Below the pieces are notes generated by a model. That model did no database searches and was not told the origin of the DNA. It was given only the letters and a program-made list of their open reading frames with translations. Position numbers and translations under genes: made by a program. 64,000 nucleotides of DNA from Megamerina dolium (lineage: Eukaryota; Arthropoda; Insecta; Diptera; Megamerinidae): positions 22,638,937 through 22,702,936 of the forward strand of contig OY978530.1 of assembly GCA_963854835.1 (NCBI GenBank), read 5' to 3'. Shown one piece after another: positions 52,850-64,000 of this stretch. Each line of letters begins with the position of its first letter. The stretch's first letter is position 1.

Positions 52850-53466
52850 GATGCATCGCCATATCAAGAAAAATGGCGAAACCGCTAGAGTGAATAGGAA
52901 GTATTGAAACGAATGCCAACTACATAAAAGGAATATGCAATAATCAGAACAAATCAATAAGTAGGAAAGATAACAAAATCGATAACGGTAAAAGATGATT
53001 TTAGAGTGTTGCTATAGAGTATAAATAAGCAGAATTTGTTGACGATTAATTTATTCAATTTCGGAAAAAACATTGAGAGCCAAGTGCAGAGACACAATTT
53101 AAATTTGAAATTAATTAACTACAAGTATTGTTGTTGTACACAGTACAAGGTAAGTGTTGTAATTATTATTGACAGAATCCAGTGATTGAACAGGGTTAGT
53201 TCGAGTTAGAATTAAACATTTATAAAATAATAAATTTGTAATTGTGATTGTAATTGTTGTGTCAAAAGCTGTTGATAGCGAGAAATATGTCATCATCAGG
53301 TGCAAAATCGGAACTACTAGTAAGGCAAGCCATTGAGGCTAAGGGTGGTAATATACAGGAATATGAGTTCTTTTGGGAAGCCGCGATACACGCAGTTGTG
53401 CCCACTGAGGAAGAGAGAAAAGCAGACTATTACGGTCAGCAAATGGAAGTCATGAATAGCATGATA

Positions 53467-53822
53467 CAACAGCAACTAAAAATAGAATAATATAAAATAA
53501 AACTGTTGCACTTATGGGACCGAGATTTCCTTCCATTACTGTTGTGTGTGTAAAATAAGTATTAGAAGGAACCTACTTATATTAGCCGGTTTCGAACTGC
53601 ATTTTTGACATCACTCTTCCGAGCTTTGTCACAGAGGTCTTTTAGAACCTTTGTTATTGAAACTTGTTGCTGTCGGAAGAACTGCCAATTGTTTGTGGAC
53701 AGGTCGAAAGAAAACCTCTTCGATATTAAATTTGTTATGCATCAGCCGGGGATTGAAACAACGACGTACGTATCAGAAAGACAATGCACTAACCACCGAG
53801 CTACGGTACCCAATAGCAACTA
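53467..53822 (-). mobile_element. tRNA-derived SINE, copy 7, with target duplication
   Basis: Reverse orientation, about 53479-53810, in the gag coiled-coil region. Flanking 12-bp repeat caa(c/t)agcaacta at 53467-53478 and 53811-53822 with one mismatch. Confidence 0.85.
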
Positions 53823-54644
53823 CAGGGAATTAATTGAAAGCTTTAGAAACATTCTGCTTGCAAAGAAGGCGTCATTAGTGAATTGCGTATGAGAATATAG
53901 GAATGTTCGTCTCGCCAAGATTATTTCATTGAAAATCTTCAAAAAGGAATTTACTGTAGGAAATTTCTGGAGCAATTAGTGAAAAGGCCACAGACCTGAA
54001 ATAATATTCACATGAAATTTCGAAAAACACATGAATCTAAAGGACCATGTACGCGGGTTAGAATATAAGTTCAAGAAGTTACAGCTAAACTAAAAATAAA
54101 CGGGCCATGTACATCAATGATTAGAGAATCAAGTACAATCAAACGAAAGCCACCAATATTTGATAGAACCACGTTATTCAACATCTTCAAGCCTCAGTTC
54201 GAAACAACTGAGGCATTAGAAGGTAATGCCTCAGAAGTCTTACAGACGGTTCCAAAGAAAGATCGTGGTAGCTACGAATCACTGATGGAAACTCTCCAGC
54301 GCAAATATCGAATATCGGAGCCGTATCGAGTGGAATTAATATAGGGCCAACGGAATAATGAAAACCGACAGGATTTCGCTTGCGATTTTGAGTGCTTATG
54401 CCATCTAGAGTTCTCCGGTAATTCGGAAGAATTTACTGTAAAAATAAAAATATAGGTATTCATAGACGGAATACGTGATGGAGAGACAAGCGTGCCCTAG
54501 TCATGTCATCAAGGAATACATATGCCTAAACAGTCAATAGCGCTTTGAAGTATGAAGCTGCTAGTTTGCTGTGCCGACCAATGCCAGGAGTAAGACAACT
54601 AGAAGCAGAAACTACAAATATAGTTGAAGCAGTATGTCAGGCAG

Positions 54645-55004
54645 GTGGGTGCCGTAGCTGGTGGTTAGTGTGTTCGCCTTCTGATCTGTAGGTCGTGGTT
54701 CAACCCCGGCTGATGCATAACAAATTTAATATCGATAAGATTTTTCTTTCGAACGGTACCCACCTGTCGGCAAGCAATTGGCAATTCTTCCGACAGTAAC
54801 AACTTGCCATGAAAAAGATTCTTAAAGAACTCTGTGACAAAGCTCAGAAAAAGTGATGTCACAAGTGTTCTGCCGTTCGGAACCGGCTAAAATAAGTAGG
54901 TCCCTTCTAATATTGTCCAAAATTTAAGACGCACAACAGTAATGGAAGAGAAGCTCGGCCAATGAGCCCTTTGGGGCTTTAAGTGCCACATATTTATTTA
55001 TATT
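54645..55004 (+). mobile_element. tRNA-derived SINE, copy 8, with target duplication
   Basis: Forward orientation; the A box has lost three bases (gtagctggtgg). Flanked by a perfect 14-bp repeat agtatgtcaggcag (54631-54644, 55005-55018) in the gag region of the decayed LTR element. Confidence 0.93.
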
Positions 55005-57574
55005 AGTATGTCAGGCAGTTCAATCAGTTGTGCAGCCTGCAGCAAAAACAAGGGATCGACGTAAAAATAAGTTATATGGTGCTTCATTTGCGGGAAACCA
55101 GGACCGTCATTACCATTTACGACGAAGGCGATCAGGGTCAATTTCTCCAAGAAGACAAAAGAAAGAAAATATGGTGGTCATCGATAGCTCCACGCACATC
55201 AACTGTTCGTTGAACTAAATCAGTTCACGCCCCTCTGAACTGACTCTAATAGTTGGTTGCCCCATCATTCACATCTCACAATTACAATTTGCAATAAGCA
55301 GTTTGACTACTGATGGAAAACTGGACAATACGAAGTTCATGGTAAGCTTGGTTACTGGGTATTACACTCTATAATAAAGAACGATTTAGTAAAGATGTTT
55401 AAACCATGAATGGAAATAAAATTGCGTTCGGCAACGGGTAAGAGTGCACAGATTCAGAAACGAATATCTATAAAAAATTGCAAGTGGGAACATGGCTTCA
55501 TTGTGGCCGACAGTATCGATGACGGAATATTTGGTGGTGGTGATTCCATGATTAATAATCGAAATATGTTAGATTTAAATCGGATACTACGCTATGCAAA
55601 CGTTGATATACCATTTAAAATCGGTTACAAACATAGTGAAAACATCAAACTGACGTGTTAACGTCAAGAGGTTCCAGCAAAATCAGAGGAGATAACTTGG
55701 GCATGAATGTGGTTGATGGGACAGGCAAGTTGTGGGTAGTGGCAGCAGATAAGCAAATAAAAAATAAAACCATCGTATTTGGAAAAACGATAGCGGAACC
55801 TAAAAAAATGGAATGGAAGGATGAGCAGATGAGTTTACTAGGAGAAAAAAAAGAAGGCCTTATAATTCTTGGGGAAGTACAGCTCAATACTTTCATCAAA
55901 TGGAAGAATTGGTGGACGAACCGCCAGTGAAACATCACATTAACACTGGCGATTCTAGACCAATTCGTCAAGCACCAAGAATAGTTACATTGGCTAAAGG
56001 AGATAAAGCCATTAAGCTGATTACCAACATGCAGGAGCAAAGTGTTATTGAACCATCTGCGAGTCCACGGAGTTTCCCAGTTGTGCTGGTAAAGAAGAAG
56101 GATGGAAGCACTTGAATGTGTGAGGATTACACAATGCCAGGAACACTAAACGGAATCACGAAAAAGTGCAGATATCCTCTGCTAAGCATAGGTCACACTG
56201 TGGGCACGCTGTCTGCTGCGAAATGGTTTTTAACTCTTGAGCTGCAAAGTGGCTACTGGCAAGTGGAACTTGGTGAGGAAGACAAAGAGAAAACAATTTT
56301 TAGTATTGGTGATGGTCTATGGCAATTCACAGAGATGCTCCTTGTCCAATGTAGTGTTCCGTATACTTTCGAATATTTCATGGAACGTGTACTAAGAGGA
56401 ATATACTAGAAAATATGTTTTGTACACCTCGATGACATTATCGTGATGGAAGAAGATTTTAACGACCACCTGAAAAAACTGAAAGAAGTATTTCATACCG
56501 TACATACCGACGAGTTGAAAAAACAGCTATACTAAAATGGCCTATTCCGTTGAAGCTCCACGAGCTAAACAGCTTCCTAAGCTTGTGTACCTACTATAGA
56601 AGATTCGTTCCTGGATTTATAAACATCGCCAGCTGTTTGCATAAGTTAGCACGCAAAAACAAGCCCTTTGTATGGGGCGAGGAACTGCTGAAAGAAGGAC
56701 TCTGTTCAACACCAGTTTTATCGTATTCAGTACCTGGTAGAAAGTTTGTGTTAGATACAGATGTGATTGGCTATGGAATAGGTGGTGTGTTCTCCCAGAT
56801 CATCGATGGGCAAGAAAAAGTGATAGCATTCACAGTAAAATCTTGTCGAAGTTAGAAAGAAGAAAGAATTATCAGCAACATTGGAATGTGTGAAGTAAGT
56901 AGTCATGGACCACGAAGACCAATGGAATAACCCAGGTCTTGTAAAGATTATGGAATACAAAGAGCAAAGTGTACAGCCAAATTCAAATGAAATAGATAAT
57001 GAAAGTAGTAAAACCTTTCCGGGCGCAGTGACAAAGCCTGTGCTTGCGAAATTAATATCTATTCAGAACTTGGTAATGTCGGAATAGACATAATACACAA
57101 AATAGACAAAATAAAGAAACGATTAGATTGGATTCGAAAGTATGAACAATGTGTAATGGTCAAACGTTTCACTAAGAAAATTTAGGGAAAATACACCATC
57201 ATACCGTGATAATCCATTTGAGTGAAATGCTATTGGTATATATCTACATCATTTCCTACAAGCAACGGAGGGAGCAAGGATCTTCTGTTGGCTATATATT
57301 CCTTCAGTAAATGGCCTGAAGTATACCCCATTCAAAAGAAGCTAGTATAGTTGCCTATATATTCGTCAACCAATGGATTACTCATTTTGAAGTACCGCCG
57401 ATGGAGTTATACTCAGACCATGGTCGAAATTTCGAATCAGTTGTATTCCAATTTTGAAAAGTACAACGACCTTTTCAAAAGTTTCAAATTGGTGGATTCT
57501 CCTGCCTCTGAAACGGAAAATCAGTGTTTTGGGAAAAAAAAATCATCCACAGTTATCAGTAAACCTTTCGACCT

Positions 57575-57845
57575 ATTTATGTTGGTGGCAAGGATCAAAT
57601 AAGGTACAACCATGAGCTGTACGAGTTGTTATATGTTATATGTTATGTGTTATATTCGGAACTCGCTGGTGGGCGACGCAGAAGAGGCAGACCCAACCTC
57701 CGGTGAAAAGACCAAGTACTAGAGAACCTGTCAGAGCTTAGAATCTCTCACTGGCGCCAGTCAGCGAAGGAAACGGTTGGCTGGCGAAGCATGCTAGATT
57801 CGGCCTAAATCGATTTTCGGTTGTAATGGCCCCATAAGTAAATAA
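57575..57845 (+). pseudogene. RTE-like LINE fragment F (3' end)
   Basis: Matches the end of copy C: from the FGPICVGGEYRIRYNHELYE region (57575-57630), over a deletion filled by tgttata repeats, to the RRRGRPNLR-like tail and the final ...ggcctaaatcgat. It ends ccccataagtaaataag. Confidence 0.85.
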
Positions 57846-57847
57846 GA

Positions 57848-58183
57848 GTTTCGTGGTGCAGCGAAGACGACCGGCCTCATTCTGTTATCGGAAGAGTGCT
57901 GGTGGAGGCTGAATTTTCCGGTAGATGGACCGAAGGTACCTTCCTTGTGCACCTTGACATTAAAGTCGCCAAGCAACTTTTAGATATCGTGGCAGGGGCA
58001 GCGGTAATAAACATCTTTGAGGCGCTGAAAGAAGCTCTTTTTGGTCGCATCGTTCACCTCATCCGTCTAAACGTGTCCACATATTACGCTGATGTGAAAT
58101 ATTTTGCCTTTATGCGGATTTTGTCAGCCATTCGTTCACAGGTGTGAATTGCGAGATAAGATGTCGCAGTCTCTTATTCGCAG
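57848..58183 (-). pseudogene. RTE-like LINE endonuclease fragment
   Basis: Minus strand: KVHKEGTFGPSTGKFSLHQH (57910-57970) and, to the right, the region around the endonuclease middle and HVSTYADVKYFAF-like complement. It lies head-on against fragment F. Ends at 58183 where an LTR primer site begins. Confidence 0.78.
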
Positions 58184-58202
58184 TATCCTACCGGCTGCGC
58201 CA
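58184..58202 (-). promoter_or_regulatory. LTR-element primer-binding site, tRNA-Ser
   Basis: The + strand tatcctaccggctgcgcca equals a tRNA-Ser 3' end including CCA (from memory), so on the minus strand it is a primer site directly following an LTR. Confidence 0.7.
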
Positions 58203-58205
58203 AAA

Positions 58206-58655
58206 TGTTGTGTACTAAATACCTAACGGCTAGACTCAAGGATGTAACACACAAGATTAGCACCTAAACACAAGATCCTAAATATCCTTCGAGATAATAA
58301 CAATGGTTAGCTGAAATCCAATAGGGTTAATTAAACTTGCGTTCACTTTATTCCTGGTACTTTTCACTTTTAATTATAATAACTTATTTAATTATAATAA
58401 CTGGAGTGCCTCATAAGGGTCGCAGTATTTACACTTCACTATTCAAGTAGACTCACAACTCACAAAAGCGACTGCCTTCAGTAACCTGGCAGCTTATATA
58501 CCATTTTTCTAATACTATCCACATATCGATCTACCCACATACCAACATATAACACTCAATAACACACAATAATATATTCACACCATATGTGTGTATGTAC
58601 GTATGTACACCATTATGTGAGAATGCAACTTTTTGATATTCACACACATGAGTAG
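58206..58655 (-). repeat. 5' LTR of an otherwise lost gypsy-type element
   Basis: Begins on the + strand at tgttgtgtac, three bases from the primer site; carries a TATA-like element on the minus strand (ggtatataagctgcc, near 58490-58504). The far end is not certain and lies before the SINE at 58661. The rest of the element is missing. Confidence 0.6.
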
Positions 58656-58660
58656 ACCAC

Positions 58661-59013
58661 GTGGGTGCCGTAGCTCAGTGGTTAGTGTCTTAGCCTTCTG
58701 ATCTGTAGGTCGTGGTTCAATCTCCGGCTGATGCATAACAAATTCAATATCGAAAAGTATTTTCTTTCGAACGGTACCCACCTATCGGCAAAGCAATTGA
58801 CAATACTTCCGACAGTAAGAACTTGCCATGAAAAAGAACTCTGTGATAAAAGCTCAGAAAATTGATGTCACAAGGGTTCTGACGTGCGGAACTGGCTGAA
58901 ATAAGTAGGTCCCTTCTAATACTGTCCAAAATCTAACACGCACAACAGTAATGGAAGAGAAGCTTGGCCAATGAGTCCTTCATGGCTTTAAGTGTCACAT
59001 ATTTATTTTTTTT
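58661..59013 (+). mobile_element. tRNA-derived SINE, copy 9
   Basis: Full-length, with A box tagctcagtgg and B box ggttcaatctc, more diverged body, T-rich tail. No clear target duplication. Confidence 0.87.
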
Positions 59014-59576
59014 ATTTTAATAATAGTAATTTTAGTTATCATGGAATGTCTAAACATTGTTGGTATGCTTACGTACGAATTGTGTGGGAAAGTGCTTTGT
59101 CAGATTTTTCATACCCAAGTGCAACTCAGTTGCCTCAATGTTCTGGCATTCCACAATTATAATTAATATTAATATGGATTGTGTATATCACAACATAGAG
59201 CAATGTTGGTATGTTATGGATAAATATATTTTTCACAATTTCGGGAAATATGTCGCGAGGCAAAATATGCATATGTGCATATTTCATATTTTGGCTCGCA
59301 ACACAGTTCTAGTAAACATATTTATTAGTTTATAACATATAATACAGTAAAAATAACAATAATATAGTAACATGCTAGGCATGGAATGTATACACCAGAC
59401 AGACAATTATTTATTAACTATAATCAGAAAAAAAATCACACGTTTATTTCTAAAATGCAGTCAGTGCATTTCCCGTTAACCTGATATTAAGAGGAATAGA
59501 GTTATCAAAAACTTCACGTTTCAATGATATTACTTGGCATGATCGGGTGAAGCGTGAGAACTGCAGCCAAACAAGT
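59014..59576. other. Spacer with a hairpin
   Basis: 59251-59269 and 59285-59303 form an imperfect hairpin (tgtcgcgaggcaaaatatg with catattttggctcgcaaca). No other feature. Confidence 0.5.
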
Positions 59577-60510
59577 AAAGGGTTTTCCATTAGGGACATA
59601 ACAATTTCGTATCTTTATATGAACGCACCCTTAAACTTTTTTAATCAACTGTCAATATCAAAACGTTAGCTAAAGTCAACATTTTCATCATGGTAAAGTT
59701 CACGAACCAGCAACGTTTGAAAATTATTAAAAATTACTACCGAAATTCTGAGTCGGTGGTCGCAACTTTAGGAGCGAAAAATCATCTTCAGCGATGAAGC
59801 TCATTTTTGGCTCAATGGCTTTGTCAATAAGCAAAATATGAGTTATTGGTCAGCAACAAACCCACAAGTGCTTCTTGAGACACCGTTGCACCCGCAAAAA
59901 GTTACTGTTTGGTGCGGTTTTCATGCCGGAGGTGTGATTGGGCCGTATTTTTTCGTGGATGAAAACGACCGTCATGTTACCGTCAATGGAGAGCGATATC
60001 GTGCTATGTTGGAAGATTATTTGTGGCCAGAACTGGATGAACTTGACATCAGCGATATGTGGTTTCTACAAGACGTGGTTCTAGCCACACAGCACACGTC
60101 ACAATCGATTAATTGCAAGGCAAATTCGGTGAACGTGTTATCTCTAGAAATGGTCCGGTCGAATGGCCGCCTCGTTCATGCGATCTAACACCATTGGATT
60201 TCTTTTTATGGGGCTTTATCAAGTCACTGGTCTATGCCAACAAGCCAGCAACTTTAGGCGAGCTCAAAGACAACATACAACGCGGAATTGCCAACGTTCC
60301 GGTCGAAATGTGTGCTAGAGTGGTGAAAAATTGGGTCTAAAGAATCGACCGCTGTAAACAGGCTCGTGGTGGTCATATGACCGAAATCGAATTTCATTCA
60401 TAAAATGTAATGCTTGCAATATATCCACAATAAATTTGAACTCAATATTTCAAATATTTCTGTGTTTTATTAATAGATAAACTTGTTATGTCCCTAATGG
60501 AAAACCCTTT
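59577..60510 (+). mobile_element. Mariner-like deletion derivative with 28-bp terminal repeats
   Basis: Perfect 28-bp inverted repeats at 59577-59604 and 60483-60510 (aaagggttttccattaggga at the left end). A TA lies at the left boundary; the right duplication is mutated. The 934-bp element contains a broken transposase. Confidence 0.9.
59690..60401 (+). pseudogene. Mariner-like transposase, internally deleted
   Basis: Starts MVKFTNQQRLKIIKNYYRNS at 59690. At about 59770 the rest of the DNA-binding half is deleted and the reading jumps to KIIFSDEAHFWLNGFVNKQN (first catalytic Asp). VTVWCGFHAGGVIGPYFF follows, then ISDMWFLQDVVLATQHT (second Asp; the usual GA-CH is changed). A frameshift near 60110 leads to VISRNGPVEWPPRSCDLTPL with DFFLWGF (third Asp, mariner DD34D type), and the C-terminal end RGGHMTEIEFHS. 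All three aspartates survive, but deletion and frameshift inactivate it. Confidence 0.88.
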
Positions 60511-60539
60511 GATTCGGCTCCATTGTGTATATCACTTTA

Positions 60540-62170
60540 TGTAGCATAACCAAACATCTCAATTTCAGTAGGTCATTGAGAAAATTCTTTACATTCATCG
60601 ATACATAATCTAACCGAGTTAAACCAAAACTATACCGAGAAATATTATTATATAAAACATTAAGTTTTTTACTGCACTCACTATTACAGTTTGTAAATTA
60701 CTCATATCCGTATAAAAGAGTAGGTATCAAATAAGTTTTAGCTAAAAGCAGTCGAACTTTAACAGAGATAAAATATTTTGTTGTCCATAAATATCGTAGC
60801 ATCGCATACACTTTACCTATTGCACTGTAAATATGATTGTTCCATGTAAGAGTCCTATTGAAAATAACACCTAGGTTCTTTGCAGAGCCCACAAAGTTAA
60901 TCACAGTTCTGTATATGTTTATCCTAAGAAACAGAACAGGTTACTTAATTTTTGACATAGCAGTTCATGGACAACTGAGTCAAAAGCTTTAGAATGTTCA
61001 AGAAGAATTAAGAGCGTCACATAATTAATATCTAGTTTTGCAGTGATGCAAAAACGATTTGTTCAAATGCCATATTGATGCACAGAAATTAATGAGTGAT
61101 TTGTGAGAAATGTAATCATTTGTTGGTGCATCAATCTTTCCAAAATTTTGAAAATAAAAGGCAAGATCGCAATTGGTCTGTAATAACTGTAATAACGACT
61201 TTCCAACAATTAGGAAATAGATATGTAATTAGCATGAACTCCATCACACCGAAATGCACTATATTGCATTCATCCACACAGGGAAAAGAAAACGTAAAAT
61301 CTACATCCACATTGTTACATCAAGACAGGGTAATTGTATGAGCTTTTCGTTTATTTCATCTACATCTAAAATCCTTCGAATGATTACCAATGATCCTTGA
61401 TACATTAAAAACTCCAATATCCACAGAGACTTACACATTCCGATTGTAACTCATGAAGGTTCCACATTTGTTAAGAACTATTTAGGTAAGCTCAAGATGT
61501 ATCCCAATACTTTGGTGTTACGCCTACCGTAAAGCCAAGGACATATCCGCCTAAAGAGAAAAGACGTTTTAAAATTGAACTCAATTTGAAAGTATTGTGT
61601 ATGATTTATGTAATATTTTTCTTTGCTAAACCGTAATAGCTCAAAGCATTTGCAACGAGTATTTGTTCATTAATTATACATATAAGTAATTACAAAATGT
61701 GATTGATTTTTTGTTTTTAATTTATTATTAGTTCCAATCAGAAGTTAGAAGGTTCAATAAAATATATATAATATAAAAAAAAAAAATCTACATTTAAGTC
61801 TTCTGTTACACGGTTTGTTCTTTTTCCAAAACCAATATTTTTCATCATATTCCAGGGTTGCTTAGAACCAGCTACCTCACTAAACTTCTTTTTATAAAAA
61901 TTAGATTTGTAGGTCTTAATAGTTTTAGTTACAATTCTTCTTGATCTTTTAAACTCGGTGTAAAGTTCACGATTATAAGCCAAATTCTGCTTTGTAATTA
62001 GTTTACGAATGTCATCATTAAATCATTAAGTAGCGTTCATCAACTGCCGTAAAACCATCAATTAAGCCCCAATCAATGGAATCTATAGCGTAATTGATAA
62101 GATCATAACTCACATTTCTGAAATCTCTCTACGCAAATGTTCCAATATTGTTAATAAAACAAAATCATAA
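60540..62170 (-). pseudogene. Jockey-like LINE RT relic
   Basis: Minus strand, from right: NRELYTEFKRSRRIVTKTIK and NIGFGKRTNRVTEDLNVD (61780-61980), the linker before RT. Then an RT start (RPIAILPFIFKILERLMHQQ, about 61110-61180), LLILLEHSKAFDSVVHELL (about 60965-61020, first catalytic Asp), and the post-YADD region KNLGVIFNRTLTWNNHI and VRLLLAKTYLIPTLLYG (60700-60890). The YADD section is deleted and frames are broken. It may be the pol part of the element whose ORF1 lies at 62650-63510. Confidence 0.75.
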
Positions 62171-62178
62171 ACAAGTGT

Positions 62179-62500
62179 TACTTATAAGCCCCCAATGGCT
62201 CTTTGGCGGAGCTTCTATTCTATTACTATTGTGCGTGTTAAATTTTAGACAGTATTAGATGGGACCTACATATTTTAGCCGAGTTGAGTTTTTTCCTGAG
62301 TTGTACCACATAGTTCTTTTAGAAGCTTCTCCATGGCAAATTGTTACTGTCGGAAGAATTGCCAAGTGCTAGCCGACAGATGGGTACCGTTCGTAGAAAA
62401 ATCTTTTCGATAGTAAATGTGTTATGTTTCAGCCTGGGATTGAACCCACGACCTACAGATCAGAAGGCAAACACACTAACCACTGAGCTACGGCACCCAC
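62179..62500 (-). mobile_element. tRNA-derived SINE, copy 10
   Basis: Reverse orientation, near full length. The head at the right includes the complements of tagctcagtgg (about 62480-62490) and ggttcaatccc. The 3' end (gcttataagt complement) is at 62179. It separates the LINE pol relic from ORF1. Confidence 0.88.
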
Positions 62501-62649
62501 TGTTATCGAACATACACATAATTAATATACAATACGAAGTGGAAAACTGCACTGCATCTCATTAACTTGTAAATATATAGGTGACTAATTTTCTATCATG
62601 AATGTCTGTGTAAATAAAAAAATTTTTAAATATTATAAAAACATAATAT

Positions 62650-63510
62650 GAGACCCGCTAGAGGCCCTCACTTTCAGCACAAAAAAGAGAACTGGAGTCA
62701 TGTAAATTCCCAGTGGAATTTATGTGCAACGCTGCTTCACTTTCAGATCGTTTAATATAAACGAGTCCGCGGTCGATGAAAACAGCAACTAGCTTCGTTT
62801 GCCTCTTGAGCTTAACTGCGGTTTTCAGAATTTCATGAGTTGATCTTGTTAGGCTCTCGTTGATGTAAACTGGAGTATCTGATTCAAAACTTGCATGATG
62901 TAAACGGAGATAATCATTAATTTTTCGTTCAAATATTTTTATTGATCTAGCAACATAATTCTTCTCAGCAGGTGACTTCAAGCGAAGGCTCACCACGGCA
63001 TCGATTTTCTTCGTACTACTGTATCTCTTTCTCAACCTATAAAAGCTTTCTACTTTAGGCGGTTTGATATTGACGTTAAAACATATATGATTGAAATTGC
63101 CAAGCAAATTTCCGTCAGGCAATTGAGTAGACGTAGGTCACACACAACAGAGGATTTCTCCTGCCTTGCGAAAATTGCCTAAGTGATACCACTTCCATAT
63201 TGAGTGCATTAATATCAGTGCATTTAGCCGCTTTAACAGCGGCTAAAACCCTCTTATGGCCTCCTATTTCATATTGGAGTTTCCCTAGTATGGACAATTC
63301 GATCTCAAGTGTGAATATCTTTATCTCCATCTCACACACTCTCGAACTCAATAAATTTTCTAGCTTTAATGTCAATTTGACATCAAAGCTGGAAATTAGT
63401 TTACTTTCAACAGCAGCTAGCTCATTTGAGAGCTTTTCAAATGTTTTATTTAGGTGCCCTTGTAACCTTTCCTCCATTACTGCCATTTGACTAGTGAACA
63501 ACTAAAGCAC
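62650..63510 (-). pseudogene. LINE ORF1 protein (coiled coil plus FP-like domain)
   Basis: Minus strand. N-terminal half (63115-63501): MFTSQMAVMEERLQGHLNK and a heptad-like coiled coil to about 63200. After a frameshift at about 63118 comes MPDGNLLGNFNHICFNVNIK, then FYRLRKRYSSTKKIDAVVSL, PAEKNYVARSIKIFERKIN, VYINESLTRSTHEILKTAVK and LVAVFIDRGLVYIKRSESEA. This is the layout of ORF1 proteins of several insect LINEs with a baculovirus-FP-like domain (INESLT...R...A...K), which bind the element RNA. One frameshift apart it is well preserved. Endonuclease sequence is not seen next to it. Confidence 0.72.
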
Positions 63511-64000
63511 ATCAGAGAAATCACGCTCTATAACAATTTTGAACCAACGGTCAATTTATAATTTGTTGTTACTAATCAATTAGTTTTTATTTTCCTGAAT
63601 ATTGTTATATTTGTTATTTGAATTTGTTTTTGTTTTCTGTTGGAGTAGTTTGCACTATTGCAATCTATTGCAATGTTTAAGGATTCACACAAAACTGCTC
63701 AACATCAACAGCCACATGTACAACACAATGTTTAAATATTTTTTATAATATGCAACTCAATAAAAGGCATATAGAACAACGAGAAAATTAACAATTAACA
63801 CGGAGTAAAAATTACGAGCACGTCTTTCAAGTTATATGGTATATGTTATATTATCTTGCGAAAACACCATCAGACCACCACATTTTACATAAAATAATAT
63901 TTTTTCTTTAAAAATGTATGTTCCAGTTGACAACTTTAATAATCCTGTGAATGTTTTTTTTTTGCCAAAATTTGCATGACAGAATTTGTTTACAACCCAA
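63511..64000. other. AT-rich right end of window, nothing recognised
   Basis: Possibly 5' untranslated part of the ORF1-carrying LINE. No motif. Confidence 0.4.

Larger units (their letters stand above)
52850..57540 (+). pseudogene. Decayed relative of the Gag-integrase element, with full pol
   Basis: 5' LTR (about 52850-53240) aligns with the LTR of 23092-26914 through gagtataaata and gacagaatccagtga. Gag follows: SAP-like SSSGAKSELLV (53287), coiled coil, capsid PPIFDRTTLFNIFKPQFETT (54150) and GRYESLMETLQRKYR-like (54270). Unlike the young element it retains a protease-like region (55410-55660), RT (HHINTGDSRPIRQAPRI, 55930; PVVLVKKKDGST, 56080; LQSGYWQVELGEEDKEKT, 56240; FVHLDDIIVM, 56425), RNase H (56620-56850) and integrase (WNNPGLVKIMEYKEQ, 56925; YFSKWPEVYPI-like, 57300; 57350-57460). 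Frames are heavily broken and two SINEs are inserted. No 3' LTR. Confidence 0.82.

Noticed and set aside
59057..59335. 92-codon open frame
   Set aside because: No motif and it overlaps a hairpin; not supported as a gene.

Overview
The window looks like insect nuclear DNA, most likely from a true fly of the fruit-fly type. This is inferred from AT-rich intergenic DNA, short GT..AG introns, a fibulin-like extracellular matrix gene and the mix of transposable elements: RTE-, jockey- and I-like LINEs; Ty3/gypsy, Ty1/copia and BEL/Pao LTR elements; mariner, Tc1, piggyBac and PIF/Harbinger DNA transposons; and a tRNA-derived SINE. No bacterial-style operon, rRNA gene, functional tRNA gene or CRISPR array is visible.

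The only convincing host gene is on the + strand from 35207 to 52650. Eight exons carry a long row of calcium-binding EGF modules followed by a fibulin-type C-terminal module. Its 5' end (start codon, signal peptide) is not recognisable here. Its largest intron (37119-47146) holds a nearly complete BEL/Pao element (38663-44764), a SINE, LINE pieces and a jockey fragment. Its last intron (48085-52487) holds a long (TA)n tract, a Tc1-like relic and a LINE that is itself split by a SINE.

The remainder is a dense transposon graveyard. 1-9350: jockey relic, mariner relic, LINE fragment with a palindrome, a duplicated 1.47 kb block, copia, gypsy and piggyBac relics. 9500-16100: a long but broken RTE-like LINE, gypsy integrase fragment, piggyBac relic with a foldback insertion, AT-rich spacer. 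16100-23090: BEL/Pao relic, the second copy of the duplicated block, and a gag-protease-only LTR element. 23092-26914: a very young LTR element whose single 959-residue ORF joins Gag directly to integrase. 27701-30342: a young RTE-like LINE with a clean 13-bp target duplication. 30600-34900: foldback element, PIF/Harbinger with its two genes, a nested palindromic MITE and an I-type LINE scrap. 52850-64000, downstream of the fibulin gene: a decayed relative of the young LTR element that still has the whole pol region, SINEs, an LTR with a tRNA-Ser primer site, a mariner deletion derivative with 28-bp terminal repeats, and a LINE on the minus strand.

The most interesting item is the gag-integrase LTR element: identical 438-bp LTRs, intact ORF, an N-terminal SAP-like motif, and no protease, reverse transcriptase or RNase H. 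It must have been mobilised by a helper, and it lies inside another defective element that kept only gag and protease. All coordinates of decayed elements are approximate because they come from reading translations by eye.
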